Part shown: positions 6,862 through 16,238 of the stretch, one piece after another
Layout: the number at the start of each line of letters is the position of its first letter
Position numbering within the stretch: position 1 is the stretch's first letter
Origin: Chitinophaga nivalis
GTDB lineage: Bacteria; Bacteroidota; Bacteroidia; Chitinophagales; Chitinophagaceae
Length of the DNA stretch: 64,000 nt
Direction: 5' to 3'
NCBI RefSeq assembly: GCF_025989125.1
Contig: NZ_JAPDNR010000001.1
Span: forward strand, 2,028,301 to 2,092,300
Translations under genes and position numbers: made by a program
Notes under the pieces: generated by a model
The model's database searches: none
Told to the model about the DNA's origin: nothing
What the model saw: the letters and a program-made list of their open reading frames with translations, nothing else

Positions 6862-9844
6862 ATGGTATTTGCTGAATATGCCGGTATAATTTAGCGGAAT
6901 GGGTGTTGTTTTTCTTATCGTAGTTTTCCTGGGTACCAAAAAAGATAAAGGCTTCTTTGGCGCGTGATACTGCAACATTCAACATGTTTACCCCTACATC
7001 AAAGAAATAGGATCTGTTACTGTCATTGGAGCCATAGGTGGAAGAAAAAAGGATAATAGATCTTTCTGCTCCCTGTAGGGCATGTACGGTACCGATGGTA
7101 AGTCCGGGTGTATAGAGGCCGGATTTACGCAATACGGATTGCAGGATGAATTTCTGGCCGGTAAAAGGTGTAATGATACCTATCAGGTTGGCTAACTGGA
7201 GCACTTTAGGCGGGCGTTTATCTTTTAATGCATCGGCGGCTTCTTTTTGCTGATAGTGCCTGAGAATAGCCGTATGATGCTGGATTAACCAATTTGCAAT
7301 GGCATGTGCTTCTTCGTAGTTGCCTCTGCTAGTGCCTATATTTACGGACGTACCAGTTACCGGGATGAATTGCATGGGAGGAAACAAAGTGTCCCTGGCT
7401 GGCCCCTTTTTAGGTTCCAGCAGTCCGTTATAAGCCAGGTTGTTGCAATAGGCAATAATCTCATCGAAACATCTGCGATGTTCTGTTAATAGCATGCCTC
7501 GTTCCATATCAGGATAGGGATGGTAGGGAGAAGATTTCTGGGCCAGTTTCATGATACTGCCGGAACTACTGAGAAATCCTTTCTCCAAAAGTGCCTGGAT
7601 AACATGTTCCTCTTTAATAGCAGTATATCTCAACAGGTTTGCGAAATCTACTTTCTGCGGTACATTCCATACGGGTTCTATCTGTTGGGTATCTCCTACC
7701 ACAACCGCTTTTTTCGCCAGTGAAAAACTGGCTACCCCTATTTCCGGTGATACCTGTCCTGCTTCATCTACAATCAACAGATCAATGAAATCCAGTAACG
7801 GAGGGTTTTCATATACGTTTCCACTAAAAGTTTTTTTGATGAATTTTGAATACGTAAAGAATTTGGGCGCCATGTAAAAGGTAGAGACGAAACAGGGGGT
7901 AAGCATGGAAAATCTTCTCCACCTGTTTTTAGCGTGTTCTATGCCGTTTCTGTGAAGGGTTCCTTCTGCTATTACTTTGCTGGTGGCCTGTATCCAACGG
8001 CCTTCCCAGTAATGTATTGCCAGGTGAAAGAGATTGTGTTTTATTCCTTTTTCCAGCTCATCATAAAAGTATGCCTGGGACTGGCGTTCGGCTTCCCGGA
8101 ATCCTGCGTCAGTCTGAGGAGGGTTGCCATGTACCTGATGCTGCTTTTTCCAGTTTTGCCAGTCGTTATTGCACGTTTTTATTTGTTTGATCAGCAGGAG
8201 TTTTTCGTCGAAGAACCGGTGAAAACTTTTGATCTCATAAAAGTTGATGCTATCATAAGCAAGCGGACAATCGCGGAACAGCTGTTTTAACCGGGTCGCT
8301 CTTTTCTCTTTAACAAATTTCAGGCAAGAGAAAAGCTTCATCCAAAAGGATTCTTTGTCGAGGTAGTCACTCACTTTAGTTTCTAGTGCTTTGATGTTGG
8401 TTTCCAGCTCTTGCAGCAATGTTTCATTGAGCTGTTGTTGTTCAAACAAACGGAAGGAAGGTTCCGGGTTTAATTGGGAAATGAGGGCAGGTATCGTCTT
8501 ATACTGTTGCCAGATGCGGATGCCTGCATCCAGTTTTTGTTGCTGTTCTTGTAAAATTGATTGGAGGTGCGTGATGATGGCTTGTATATCTAATTCCTGT
8601 ATGCCAGAATATTCCCTGAACTTATCAGTATACAGTTGTGTGGCCCGGGCTATATACTGGCTGTTTTCTATTTCGGTAGGAAAGCCGCCGGTACGCTTTT
8701 TGAAATAAAGTACCTCCTTACTAACCTGTTTACCCGCACTGGGGAGATAGAGTCCGAACCCGGTTAATTCGGGCAGCCAGCGTTGATACAGCATTCCTTG
8801 TTGTTGTTTTACGTGAGAGAAGCTGTCTATGATGTTGGTAACCGCCTGGTTGTTGGTAGAGCAGGCCAGGATAACCACCGGCTCACCCCCTCTTATCGCG
8901 CTTTTTACTACTTCGTTGGCTACGATGCTTTGTAGTAATGTTGTTTTGCCCGTTCCTGGCGGTCCGTTTACCGCGAGGATGTCGCCTGTTGTCAATTGGT
9001 TGAAATGGTACAGGCTTTTCCGCTGTGAAATGGAAAGTGGAAATTCATATCCCATTTGCCCGATATGGCCAGCGGAATTTTTTTCCATTTCATCTATTGA
9101 AAGCAGTGATTGCAGCGGCGTATCCTGTTTAGTGCAAATAGTCTTTAAAAGAGCAGGGGTCTCCTGCTTTTCTATGAGATAATCATAAAGCTGAACAATA
9201 CCATCTGCGGCACTGGATAAGGTTTCATTGACAACAATAGTAGATTGATAGGTAGTCGTGAAATTCGCTGTTGTATATTGTTCCAGGGCATTATCTGTAA
9301 TAGATTGAAATGTTTGCTGTAGGTAATGATAATAGTTTTTCCATCTGCCGTTGCCGGTGTAAGGTTGAGAAAAAGCCTGATCTATCCGCTCAACATGTGA
9401 AAAAGTAAAATTGATATTTTGGTTTACCTGGGGTTCCAGGTACACACGGGGGATATAGGGAAAAGTGTCTTCATCCGGCTTTAATAAACCTTTCTTGTTC
9501 AATATTGCCCGAACCCAAAAGGGATAAAAGATGCCTGTTTCTCCGGAAAGTTTAATGTATTCCGGAAGAGGACTCACCCGAAAGGGTGCCATCAATACCT
9601 GTACCTCTTCCAGGTATTCCCATTCTTCCTCCGCTTCATCTGTCCTGCCTTTACTTTCATTCAGCTGCCTTTCTACCTGTTCAATCAACGCATGGGCGCT
9701 GGCAGGAGGGATAGCGCCTTGCTGCCAGTCAATGTCTATATCAGACAGGTGTATGGTTTTATTGACATTGATCTCTACCCGGGCGGCATCAGCGAGGGTA
9801 TTACGCCAATATTTTAAAAAAGGAAGATGTTCCTGGTGTTTCAT
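6860..9844 (-). CDS. Large SF1 (UvrD/DNA2-NAM7-like) helicase / AAA-domain protein
   Basis: 994 residues. Motif I is NGPPGTGKTTLLQSIV at about residues 290-305, preceded by a Q-motif-like segment (LSISQRKSLYHF). Motif II is LLIVDEAGQVSPE, motif III AVVVGDTQQIEPVW, and the C-terminal motifs V/VI region is TVHALQGAERSIILFSSTYG with NVAVSRAKEAFIFFG. This order is that of SF1B (Upf1/DNA2-like) helicases. A ~350-residue insert with coiled-coil character separates motifs I and II. The N-terminal ~280 residues are family-specific and unrecognised. It stands alone with no nuclease or methylase beside it. It could act in RNA or DNA metabolism or in phage defence; the sequence does not decide. Confidence 0.88.
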   Translation of the reverse strand: MKHQEHLPFLKYWRNTLADAARVEINVNKTIHLSDIDIDWQQGAIPPASAHALIEQVERQLNESKGRTDEAEEEWEYLEEVQVLMAPFRVSPLPEYIKLSGETGIFYPFWVRAILNKKGLLKPDEDTFPYIPRVYLEPQVNQNINFTFSHVERIDQAFSQPYTGNGRWKNYYHYLQQTFQSITDNALEQYTTANFTTTYQSTIVVNETLSSAADGIVQLYDYLIEKQETPALLKTICTKQDTPLQSLLSIDEMEKNSAGHIGQMGYEFPLSISQRKSLYHFNQLTTGDILAVNGPPGTGKTTLLQSIVANEVVKSAIRGGEPVVILACSTNNQAVTNIIDSFSHVKQQQGMLYQRWLPELTGFGLYLPSAGKQVSKEVLYFKKRTGGFPTEIENSQYIARATQLYTDKFREYSGIQELDIQAIITHLQSILQEQQQKLDAGIRIWQQYKTIPALISQLNPEPSFRLFEQQQLNETLLQELETNIKALETKVSDYLDKESFWMKLFSCLKFVKEKRATRLKQLFRDCPLAYDSINFYEIKSFHRFFDEKLLLIKQIKTCNNDWQNWKKQHQVHGNPPQTDAGFREAERQSQAYFYDELEKGIKHNLFHLAIHYWEGRWIQATSKVIAEGTLHRNGIEHAKNRWRRFSMLTPCFVSTFYMAPKFFTYSKFIKKTFSGNVYENPPLLDFIDLLIVDEAGQVSPEIGVASFSLAKKAVVVGDTQQIEPVWNVPQKVDFANLLRYTAIKEEHVIQALLEKGFLSSSGSIMKLAQKSSPYHPYPDMERGMLLTEHRRCFDEIIAYCNNLAYNGLLEPKKGPARDTLFPPMQFIPVTGTSVNIGTSRGNYEEAHAIANWLIQHHTAILRHYQQKEAADALKDKRPPKVLQLANLIGIITPFTGQKFILQSVLRKSGLYTPGLTIGTVHALQGAERSIILFSSTYGSNDSNRSYFFDVGVNMLNVAVSRAKEAFIFFGTQENYDKKNNTHSAKLYRHIQQIP

Positions 9845-9979
9845 TTTTTTATTTTGAGGGTGCTGGCGTCGAACGTTGACATGCCTTTATGGTTTGCATC
9901 CCGGATCTGGCCACTTGTCGTGTATTTTAAAAATAGGAATTATTACGTTAACCCATGACTGAAAAGTTATCTAACGAAA

Positions 9980-10009
9980 AAGCCTTCAAATCATATGATT
10001 TGAAGGCTT
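9980..10009 (-). terminator. Perfect 30-bp palindrome terminator for the serine hydrolase
   Basis: AAGCCTTCAAATCAT and its exact reverse complement abut with no loop. Read on the minus strand it is followed by a T-rich tail (TTTTTCG), so it terminates the minus-strand gene that ends at 10051. Confidence 0.82.
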
Positions 10010-10050
10010 GCTAAAGGCAGCTGTATATAATTTACCATTGACGGTAAGTA

Positions 10051-11142
10051 TCACTTCCGTCCGCTTAGCACCTCCAACGCCAGTGCAGTAATATCTCCTG
10101 TTGTCTTTGTCGGGGAATGGCAGTCACAGTTACTGAATCCTACCACATAAATATCCTCGCCAGGAATATAGATCCCCATTGTTTTGAAGCCAAAGATACT
10201 GCCGCCATGTTCCCGGCTGGGTATGCCATTGATGGTTTTGATATGCCAGCCATAGCCATAGGTAAAAGCATCTCCGTTATTTAATCTGTAGGTGGAGAAT
10301 GCCTTTTTCGTTTCCGTAGGACTGATTAACAGGTATTGATTTAAAGCCTGCTGCCATTTCAGCATATCCCCTGTGGTAGACATTAACGAGCCGGAAGCGA
10401 AAGGAACACTGAAACTGATGATTGTTTTATTGACGTAGCCGGATGCTTGTTGATGGTATCCGTATGCCCTTTTGGGAATCACTTTTCTGTCGCTGGCATA
10501 ATAGGAATGTTGCATACCTGCTATATCGAAAATATGATGCTGGATAAAATCGGGATAAGTTTCTCCGGATACCAACGTGATGATATATCCTAATAATACA
10601 TAACCGGAATTATTGTAAGCAAACTTTTCGCCGGGTGCAAAATCAACGGGTTCATTTTTAAAAAAGTCTACCATCATTTCAGGAGTCATTTCTTTTTGCG
10701 CAATCGTCGGCAGGGATTTCATTTTAGTGAAGTCCTTAATGCCGGAGGTATGTGTCAGCAGATGATGGATCGTTATCTTATCTCCGGCGGGATAATCCGG
10801 AATGTATTTGGAGATGGGATCTGTGACCTTCAATTTATCTTGTTGTTCCAATATGAGTATGGCTATGGCGGTAAACTGCTTGGTCATGGAGCCTAGCTGG
10901 AATACATGATCAGGGGTCAGGTCGGCGTCCAGTTCCAGGTTGGCTTTACCGAAAGCTTTCTGGTAGATAACCTTTCCATGTTGCGCAATCATGAATACGC
11001 CACCTGGACCATTTTTATCGTTGAAGGTGGTTAAGATGACACTATCCACTTTTCTTTCGAGGCTTTGGGCGACCACCCTGTTTCGGGGATTACCTATAAG
11101 GATCAATAACAGGAACAGGGTGTAAGTAAGTTTTGCAGGCAT
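10051..11142 (-). CDS. Exported serine hydrolase, class C beta-lactamase / PBP4-like fold
   Basis: 363 residues from the ATG at 11142 (a TTG 21 nt earlier is also in frame). After a signal peptide the SxxK motif is GSMTKQFTA, the second motif YNN (FAYNNSGYVLLG) and the third HGG (REHGGSIFGF): the complete triad of the Beta-lactamase (PF00144) family. Such secreted enzymes are mostly D-Ala-D-Ala carboxypeptidases or esterases rather than antibiotic-resistance enzymes. No beta-lactam regulator lies nearby, so resistance should not be inferred. Confidence 0.88.
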   Translation of the reverse strand: MPAKLTYTLFLLLILIGNPRNRVVAQSLERKVDSVILTTFNDKNGPGGVFMIAQHGKVIYQKAFGKANLELDADLTPDHVFQLGSMTKQFTAIAILILEQQDKLKVTDPISKYIPDYPAGDKITIHHLLTHTSGIKDFTKMKSLPTIAQKEMTPEMMVDFFKNEPVDFAPGEKFAYNNSGYVLLGYIITLVSGETYPDFIQHHIFDIAGMQHSYYASDRKVIPKRAYGYHQQASGYVNKTIISFSVPFASGSLMSTTGDMLKWQQALNQYLLISPTETKKAFSTYRLNNGDAFTYGYGWHIKTINGIPSREHGGSIFGFKTMGIYIPGEDIYVVGFSNCDCHSPTKTTGDITALALEVLSGRK

Positions 11143-11253
11143 TTTATCGCGTGTTTCCGGCAAATTATAGGTTGGCCGGTTAAACGGAGGGGAAATGGGA
11201 TAAAACTGGTTTATTATGTGATAGAATGGATATTTCAGACAGGGTAGATGCTG

Positions 11254-12336
11254 CTAATTGTTGTGTACATATTTAGATAAGATATATTCCGTTACTGGCT
11301 TTAACGGTCGCTGATTTTGTATGGGGTGGTTGCCATCAGCGGTATAAAACTCAATCTTCCCATCTATTTTAATGTACCATACATGTCCTATTGCATTTAA
11401 GGTGATAGTATCCGGCTCCGTTATTCTTTTGAAATCATGCAACATCACGGAGTCTAATGCGACCACTAAAGTGTCTTTGAACTTTTGGTTGCAGGAAACC
11501 CGTTGATAATGGTCACCTGTCCAGAACATACAATTGCCATGATCGGATCCTGGATATATGGAGGGGCGGTTTAATAGCCAATAAGTACCGATACCTATAG
11601 ATGTTAATAAAAGTGTTAATATGATTGTCGGCCGGATTTTCCGGTGCGATGCCCCGGTTTTATCGCCGTCAGGAAGGGTGACCAGTGTCATCACTTCCGG
11701 TTTACCTGCCTTGATTTCCTTCTCCCCAGCCTGTGTCTCCACTTCCGGTGTACCTGTTGCGACATACTTCGGCGTAGTATCGGTCGGAGTATTGTCGCTC
11801 ACCGTATTAATATTGGTATCCGGCTCCCTGGCGACTTCCGGTCCGTCTATGCGCACCTGCCCAGATACGGGGCTGATGGTATCCCTGGTACCTGCCATAT
11901 TAATAATACGCTCCTGCTCATCTTGCGATATTACAGTTGATATTTCTGCTGCTCTCTCCTCCGGTGCATCCTCCTCCATATTATATCGCTTTCCAAATTC
12001 ATAAGGTCGTGGTTCGAAATTGATCAGCCATGCCAGCAGCTCAATATTTGTTTTAGCGGTATCGCCTGCCTGACCCCTTAAATAATTTACCAGGGGCTTA
12101 AACTTATCAGTATCATGTCTTCTGATCGCCTGTACATAGGCATCCAAACTATCCTTCTTCCCAAAAAATTCCATCAGAACTTTTTCATCCTTGGTTTTAT
12201 ATCGTTCCGCGCATACGGCGATACATGCTGCTTTGAGCTTGGCAGGAGTGGGCTGCAACAGGTGTGAAGAAAGGGTATTGGCAGCCTTTTTTTTCTCATA
12301 ATCCCGCAGGACTAATGACTGATAATCAGGATACAT
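11254..12336 (-). CDS. Single-pass membrane protein of unknown function
   Basis: 360 residues. The N-terminal ~230 are soluble, rich in Lys and Glu at first and then in a Thr/Glu/Val linker with repeated TxTxxP character. One membrane segment follows, IILTLLLTSIGIGTYWLL at about 235-252. The C-terminal ~105 residues would be periplasmic and contain two Cys (NCMFWTG, VSCNQKF) and an IGHVWYIKIDGKIEFYTADG strand pair. The layout, a cytosolic head and a periplasmic sensor-like tail, recalls anti-sigma or transduction proteins, but no family is recognised. The plus-strand complement of a TACTTTTG box sits 2 nt before the start codon. Confidence 0.6.
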   Translation of the reverse strand: MYPDYQSLVLRDYEKKKAANTLSSHLLQPTPAKLKAACIAVCAERYKTKDEKVLMEFFGKKDSLDAYVQAIRRHDTDKFKPLVNYLRGQAGDTAKTNIELLAWLINFEPRPYEFGKRYNMEEDAPEERAAEISTVISQDEQERIINMAGTRDTISPVSGQVRIDGPEVAREPDTNINTVSDNTPTDTTPKYVATGTPEVETQAGEKEIKAGKPEVMTLVTLPDGDKTGASHRKIRPTIILTLLLTSIGIGTYWLLNRPSIYPGSDHGNCMFWTGDHYQRVSCNQKFKDTLVVALDSVMLHDFKRITEPDTITLNAIGHVWYIKIDGKIEFYTADGNHPIQNQRPLKPVTEYILSKYVHNN

Positions 12337-12390
12337 TTCAAAAGTATAAAGTAAAACGAATCGAATTTATGGAATCCGGCCGGCATTTTC

Positions 12391-12435
12391 GGAATTGATC
12401 CGGAATTGACCTGGAATTATCGGAATTACCGGAAT
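12391..12435. repeat. Short iterated GGAATT motifs upstream of the membrane protein gene
   Basis: GGAATT occurs at 12391, 12402, 12413 and 12422, and GGAAT at 12431, giving spacings of 11, 11, 9 and 9 nt. The array lies 55-100 nt upstream of the minus-strand gene starting at 12336 and could be a regulator-binding array; it may also be chance. The rest of the 12337-12699 gap shows no supported gene. Confidence 0.4.
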
Positions 12436-12699
12436 CACTTGCAAATCAGCCACTTACCCCGATATACCTTTGTCTCGAAATCAATAGGTCCCGCATTAGC
12501 TAGCAGGTTTACTGTACAGCGTTGGTTTCACCCGGAGCAAAGAAAGCGGCAACTGATAACCGGCCTGGGAAGCGTTTACCGGCTTCCGTAATCAATGCTT
12601 TCTCCCCTTCCCAAAAAATGTAAGAAGCGCTTCTTACCCGCTTGCTGCGCAGCACCAAAGCTGTCTGCAGTGATTACTCACCTGCTAAAACTAAAACAA

Positions 12700-12861
12700 A
12701 TGTTCTCCATTTTTATAGCCGTGTTTTGGGCATTGGTATGCCCAAGCCATACTAATATGACAAGTAATAATGATAATGGTTCACCAGTAACCACAATGGA
12801 TACGGGTGGGGAAACAGGACATGTTCCGCCTCATCCCCCGATTCCTCCAAGAGGAAAATAG
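12700..12861 (+). CDS. Small secreted or membrane peptide with Pro-rich tail
   Basis: 53 residues from the ATG at 12700: a hydrophobic N-terminus (MFSIFIAVFWALVCPS), a polar Asn/Thr/Gly middle, and a HVPPHPPIPPRGK end. The frame is open upstream to an ATG at 12595, but that extension is Lys/Cys/Leu-rich and less plausible. A strong terminator begins 7 nt after the stop, which supports a real transcription unit. It precedes the TPR histidine kinase gene. Function unknown; it could be a signalling peptide or a small lipoprotein-like factor (Cys at position 14). Confidence 0.5.
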   Translation: MFSIFIAVFWALVCPSHTNMTSNNDNGSPVTTMDTGGETGHVPPHPPIPPRGK

Positions 12862-12867
12862 TTATAC

Positions 12868-12905
12868 AGAGAAAGGCAAGTATCAGCTTGCCTTTCTCTT
12901 TTTAT
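12868..12905 (+). terminator. Strong intrinsic terminator after the small peptide gene
   Basis: 13-bp perfect stem AGAGAAAGGCAAG / CTTGCCTTTCTCT with loop TATCAG, followed by TTTTTATAT. Confidence 0.9.
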
Positions 12906-12997
12906 ATATTCCTGCAAACGGTAACCCATATGTACAGCTTATATATTGATAGGAATCATACCTATACTAATAACGATGACTGTCCGGGGAAAAAATT

Positions 12998-13005
12998 TAT
13001 ATTTG
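12998..13005 (+). promoter_or_regulatory. Candidate -7 element (TATATTTG) for the TPR histidine kinase operon
   Basis: Exact match to TAnnTTTG about 110 nt before the kinase start, placed after the upstream terminator. No clear -33 TTTG at the expected distance, so the call is tentative. Confidence 0.4.
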
Positions 13006-13113
13006 TCTAGGTGTATGTTTGGCGTGTGCTATTCCCCTTTATAAAATCATTCAGGTAGATACATATCCCTTTTCGCTTATTTACCTGTATATCCTCTTCA
13101 TCCTTAAGCTCAA

Positions 13114-14775
13114 TTGTCATTGAAAACACTGCTTATCCTCCTCATCGTAACCACTTGCCTTTTTGCTTGCCGTCAGCAGCATGTGCCTGTTCTGGTAACC
13201 CAGGAGCCGGATTATGAAAAGGCCCAATCATTTTTACATATAAAGAATGATTCCGCCTTTTACTATTATAATAAAGTGGTGGGTACATTGGTGGATAGCA
13301 TACAGATCGCCCAGGTCTATAATTTAATGGCCGCGCTGCAAGCGGATGCCGGTGACTATTATGGCAGCCAGGAAAACCTGTTAATGTCCCTGCGCTATTT
13401 AAATGAACAAAATGAACGGCATGTGTATTGTCTTTCTTCTGATTATAATGAGTTAGGAAACACCAGCCTAAACCTGAAAAATTATGATGCAGCTATCCAC
13501 TATTATGATCTGGCATTGAAGTATGCACGAAATGATACCTTAAAACAGACGCTTTTAAACAACAAAGGTCTTGTTTACCAGAAGGAAGGCAACTATATGC
13601 AAGCCATTGCCATTTATGATTCCATCATTCATAAAAAAAATCTGGACCCAATGGGATATGCCCGGGTATTATCCAACCTGGCAAGAACCAAATGGCTGCG
13701 GAATACCGGTTATCGGGCGGCTCCGGAATTATTGACGGCATTGCAAATCAGGATCCAGGAAAAGGATGACTGGGGCCAAAATGCGAGCTATGCGCACCTG
13801 TCTGATTATTACATGGCCACGCATCCGGACTCCGCATTATTATATGCCGGTAAAATGTATAATGTGGCCCGGCAGCTGAACAGCCCGGGTGATGAAGCGG
13901 AAGCCTTGCAAAAACTAATACAGCTTGCGCCAGCCCATACCGTAAAGCCTTACTTCACCCGTTATCAGTATTTGAACGACAGCATACAAACTGCCCGGAA
14001 TAAAGACAAAAACCAATTTGCCCTCATTCGTTATGATGTGGCCAAAAACAAGATGGAAAACCTGCAGCTGCAAAAGGAAAATGCAGATAAAAAGGTACAG
14101 ATTATACAGCAACGCATCCTGATTTACGGTGTTATCCTGTTAATGGTGGCGGGTCTTTTTACGGCAATCGGCTGGTACCGCAAACGAAAACAACGGATTA
14201 TCCGGGAAGAAAAGCTGAAAAACTCCCGGAAGGTACATGATGTTGTTGCCAATGGACTACATCGCATTATGTCGGAATTGCAATACCAGCCTGTTATTGA
14301 GAAAGAAAAACTGCTGGACAAAATTGATAACCTGTATAACAAGTCACGTGACCTTTCCTATGAAAAGCCTCCTGTCTATGAAGAAGGATTTCAAACGGAA
14401 ATTATCCAGCTTTTAGCCTCTTTTCAGACAGATGCGATTCATATCATGACGGTAGGTAATAATGAACACCTGTGGGAAAATATAGCTGACGATACCAAAG
14501 AACACGTGAAACTTATCTTGCAGGAATTGCTGGTGAATATGAAAAAACATAGTGATGCCCGTAATGTGGCCGTCAGATTCGAGCAAACGGACGGACAGAT
14601 TTTTATGCAATATACAGATGATGGTGTGGGGCTGCCAGCTGAACATACACCAGGAAATGGGCTGAAGAATACGGTTTCCCGTATAAAAAATATGAATGGC
14701 CGGATTACTTTTGACTCAGACCCGAAAAAAGGATTAAAAGTCCGGATTTCTTTCCCAATCGTATACATACCATGA
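13114..14775 (+). CDS. TPR-repeat sensor histidine kinase (NarL/LuxR-type partner)
   Basis: 553 residues with a TTG start (a second in-frame TTG lies 6 nt downstream). Lipoprotein-like signal LLIVTTCLFAC, then several TPR-type helical repeats to about residue 300 (for example LNLKNYDAAIHYYDLALKYA), a coiled coil, a membrane helix at about 335-353 (ILIYGVILLMVAGLFTAIGW), and a kinase core. The phosphoacceptor is probably the His of RKVHDVVANGLHRIM (~374), the N box ELLVNMKKHSDA (~470) and the G box DDGVGLPAEHTPGNGL. This is the Bacteroidota TPR-HisKA_3-like architecture. It overlaps the response regulator gene by 4 nt (ATGA), so the two form a two-component pair. Confidence 0.88.
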   Translation: MSLKTLLILLIVTTCLFACRQQHVPVLVTQEPDYEKAQSFLHIKNDSAFYYYNKVVGTLVDSIQIAQVYNLMAALQADAGDYYGSQENLLMSLRYLNEQNERHVYCLSSDYNELGNTSLNLKNYDAAIHYYDLALKYARNDTLKQTLLNNKGLVYQKEGNYMQAIAIYDSIIHKKNLDPMGYARVLSNLARTKWLRNTGYRAAPELLTALQIRIQEKDDWGQNASYAHLSDYYMATHPDSALLYAGKMYNVARQLNSPGDEAEALQKLIQLAPAHTVKPYFTRYQYLNDSIQTARNKDKNQFALIRYDVAKNKMENLQLQKENADKKVQIIQQRILIYGVILLMVAGLFTAIGWYRKRKQRIIREEKLKNSRKVHDVVANGLHRIMSELQYQPVIEKEKLLDKIDNLYNKSRDLSYEKPPVYEEGFQTEIIQLLASFQTDAIHIMTVGNNEHLWENIADDTKEHVKLILQELLVNMKKHSDARNVAVRFEQTDGQIFMQYTDDGVGLPAEHTPGNGLKNTVSRIKNMNGRITFDSDPKKGLKVRISFPIVYIP

Positions 14776-15437
14776 TTAAAAAGGTACTTATAGCTGAAGA
14801 TCACGAAAGTGCAAATATTTCTGTACAGAAAACCCTGGAAGTACGGGGCATTGCGGACACCGACTACGTCTATTATTGTGATGATGCCATTACTAAAATC
14901 CTGCTGGCTTTACAACAGCATGATCCTTACGATCTGCTGATCACGGATCTCTATTTTGAAGCAGATGCACGTGCACAAAAAGTTCCGGACGGATTATCGC
15001 TGATACCTGCTGCCCGGAAAATTCAGCCGGACTTGAAAATATTGGTGTTCTCTGCGGAGAGCAAAGCTGCTGTTATTGAAATGTTGTTCGATAAACTGGG
15101 TATTGATGGTTATGTACGCAAGGCCAGAAATGACGCGAAAGAACTAAATGCAGCGATGGAAATGATCGCTGAGCACCAGCGTTATTTTCCCCGGCATCTC
15201 ACACAAATCATCCGGCAGAAAAATGTATACGATTTCACGGAGTATGATATTACCATCATATCCCTCCTGGCAGATGGCATGCGTCAGAAAGATATCCCTG
15301 ACTACCTGCAGCAAAATAATATCCGCCCTTCCGGGTTAAGCAGCATAGAAAAACGGTTGAATACCATCAAAGAGGTATTTGAATTTTCCAAAAATGAGCA
15401 ACTGGTGGCCTTTTGCAAAGACATGGGCATTATTTAA
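14772..15437 (+). CDS. Response regulator with LuxR-like output domain
   Basis: 221 residues. Receiver domain: acidic pair in VLIAEDHES, phosphoacceptor Asp ~59 in DLLITDLYFEA, switch Ser in LVFSAES, and Lys in YVRKARND. The C-terminal ~65 residues form a helical DNA-binding region (YDITIISLLADGMRQKDIPDYL, then SSIEKRLNTIKEVF) resembling a LuxR/sigma-4-type HTH with an unusual insertion. Translationally coupled to the TPR kinase. A hairpin with a T-rich tail at 15460-15489 ends the operon. Confidence 0.87.
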   Translation: MIKKVLIAEDHESANISVQKTLEVRGIADTDYVYYCDDAITKILLALQQHDPYDLLITDLYFEADARAQKVPDGLSLIPAARKIQPDLKILVFSAESKAAVIEMLFDKLGIDGYVRKARNDAKELNAAMEMIAEHQRYFPRHLTQIIRQKNVYDFTEYDITIISLLADGMRQKDIPDYLQQNNIRPSGLSSIEKRLNTIKEVFEFSKNEQLVAFCKDMGII

Positions 15438-15459
15438 CCAACACGCTATCCGCACATAA

Positions 15460-15497
15460 CATTAGCCTGTTACCTTTTACAGGCTAATGCTGTTTTA
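15460..15497 (+). terminator. Terminator of the two-component operon
   Basis: 11-bp perfect stem CATTAGCCTGT / ACAGGCTAATG with an 8-nt loop, followed by CTGTTTTA. Confidence 0.8.
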
Positions 15498-15597
15498 TAT
15501 TGTATATACCCGCCGCTTATTTTCCCTATAACGCGCTTCTTCTGCATTAAAAATATCGGATTACGGTTTCCCGTAAAAACCATCCTTACCCAATAAC

Positions 15598-15605
15598 TAA
15601 TTTTG
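15598..15605 (+). promoter_or_regulatory. Candidate -7 element (TAATTTTG) for the small Cys-containing protein gene
   Basis: Matches TAnnTTTG and lies 33 nt before the ATG at 15638. A TTTC at 15567-15570 is the nearest -33-like sequence. Confidence 0.45.
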
Positions 15606-15637
15606 ATACATCATTCCTAACAATAAAAAAGACCACT

Positions 15638-15847
15638 ATGAAACTAAGCTATTATGTATCAAAAATTACGCAAATGAACGGCGACCATGAAGTTCATGAT
15701 CAGAACTGTAACTATTTGCCTACGTTCGATAACCGATTGTATCTGGGACAATTTGAATCCTGCCGGGATGCCGTCAACGATGCAAAGAAGTACTATTCAG
15801 AAGCGGATGGGTGCCAGTTCTGTTCACCGGATTGTAACAAACGATAA
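15638..15847 (+). CDS. Small conserved-looking Cys-containing protein
   Basis: 69 residues: starts MKLSYYVSKITQMNGDHEVHD, has HDQNCNYLP in the middle and ends GCQFCSPDCNKR, giving four Cys of which three are clustered at the C-terminus (CxxC-like QFCSPDC). No signal peptide. It looks like the small Bacteroidota proteins of the 'YYVS...NGDHEVH' type that bind metal or form disulfides; this is recall, not a search. It has its own promoter-like box and sits just upstream of another small Cys protein. Confidence 0.6.
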   Translation: MKLSYYVSKITQMNGDHEVHDQNCNYLPTFDNRLYLGQFESCRDAVNDAKKYYSEADGCQFCSPDCNKR

Positions 15848-15953
15848 CTCCTGCTTTACGCATACCTTGTTCTAACAGCTCCTTCCGCCCATAGGATTGT
15901 TTAACACCCTTTCTGAAACCTCCTGCATAATAAGCTGTAACTGACTTTAATCA

Positions 15954-16199
15954 ATGAAAACGTTTCTATTGGCATATTGTCTTTTTAATTCCGTTAGCTG
16001 CATGGATACTACTGCCGTATATATCTGCAGTAGTAAAAATGTCAGAAAGTATCACTACAAAGCAGATTGCAGAGGATTGAAGAATTGTCAGTACAAGATT
16101 ACCAAAACAACACTGGAGAGTGCCACCCGCAGTAACAAAACGCTTTGCGATTGGGAACGGCGCTCTTCAGCTGTAGCGGTACCATCTCCCATATTCTGA
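15954..16199 (+). CDS. Small exported Cys/His protein (CRGLxxC motif)
   Basis: 81 residues. A short hydrophobic start (FLLAYCLFNSVSC) is followed by VYICSSKNVRKYHYKADCRGLKNCQYKI and then TLCDWE. The C-x12-C-x4-C spacing with the KYH motif recurs in small Bacteroidota proteins that I recall as KYH..CRGL..C proteins, probably a small disulfide or metal-bound fold. Function unknown. The next gene starts 39 nt downstream in the same direction. Confidence 0.6.
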   Translation: MKTFLLAYCLFNSVSCMDTTAVYICSSKNVRKYHYKADCRGLKNCQYKITKTTLESATRSNKTLCDWERRSSAVAVPSPIF

Positions 16200-16238
16200 G
16201 TGTAGTATATTACTTAACTCCAAATTCCCTCCTTCACC

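Noticed and set aside
10051..11142. Serine hydrolases (also 52796-54028) as beta-lactamase resistance genes
   Set aside because: PF00144 motifs occur mostly in esterases and peptidases; nothing in context supports antibiotic hydrolysis.
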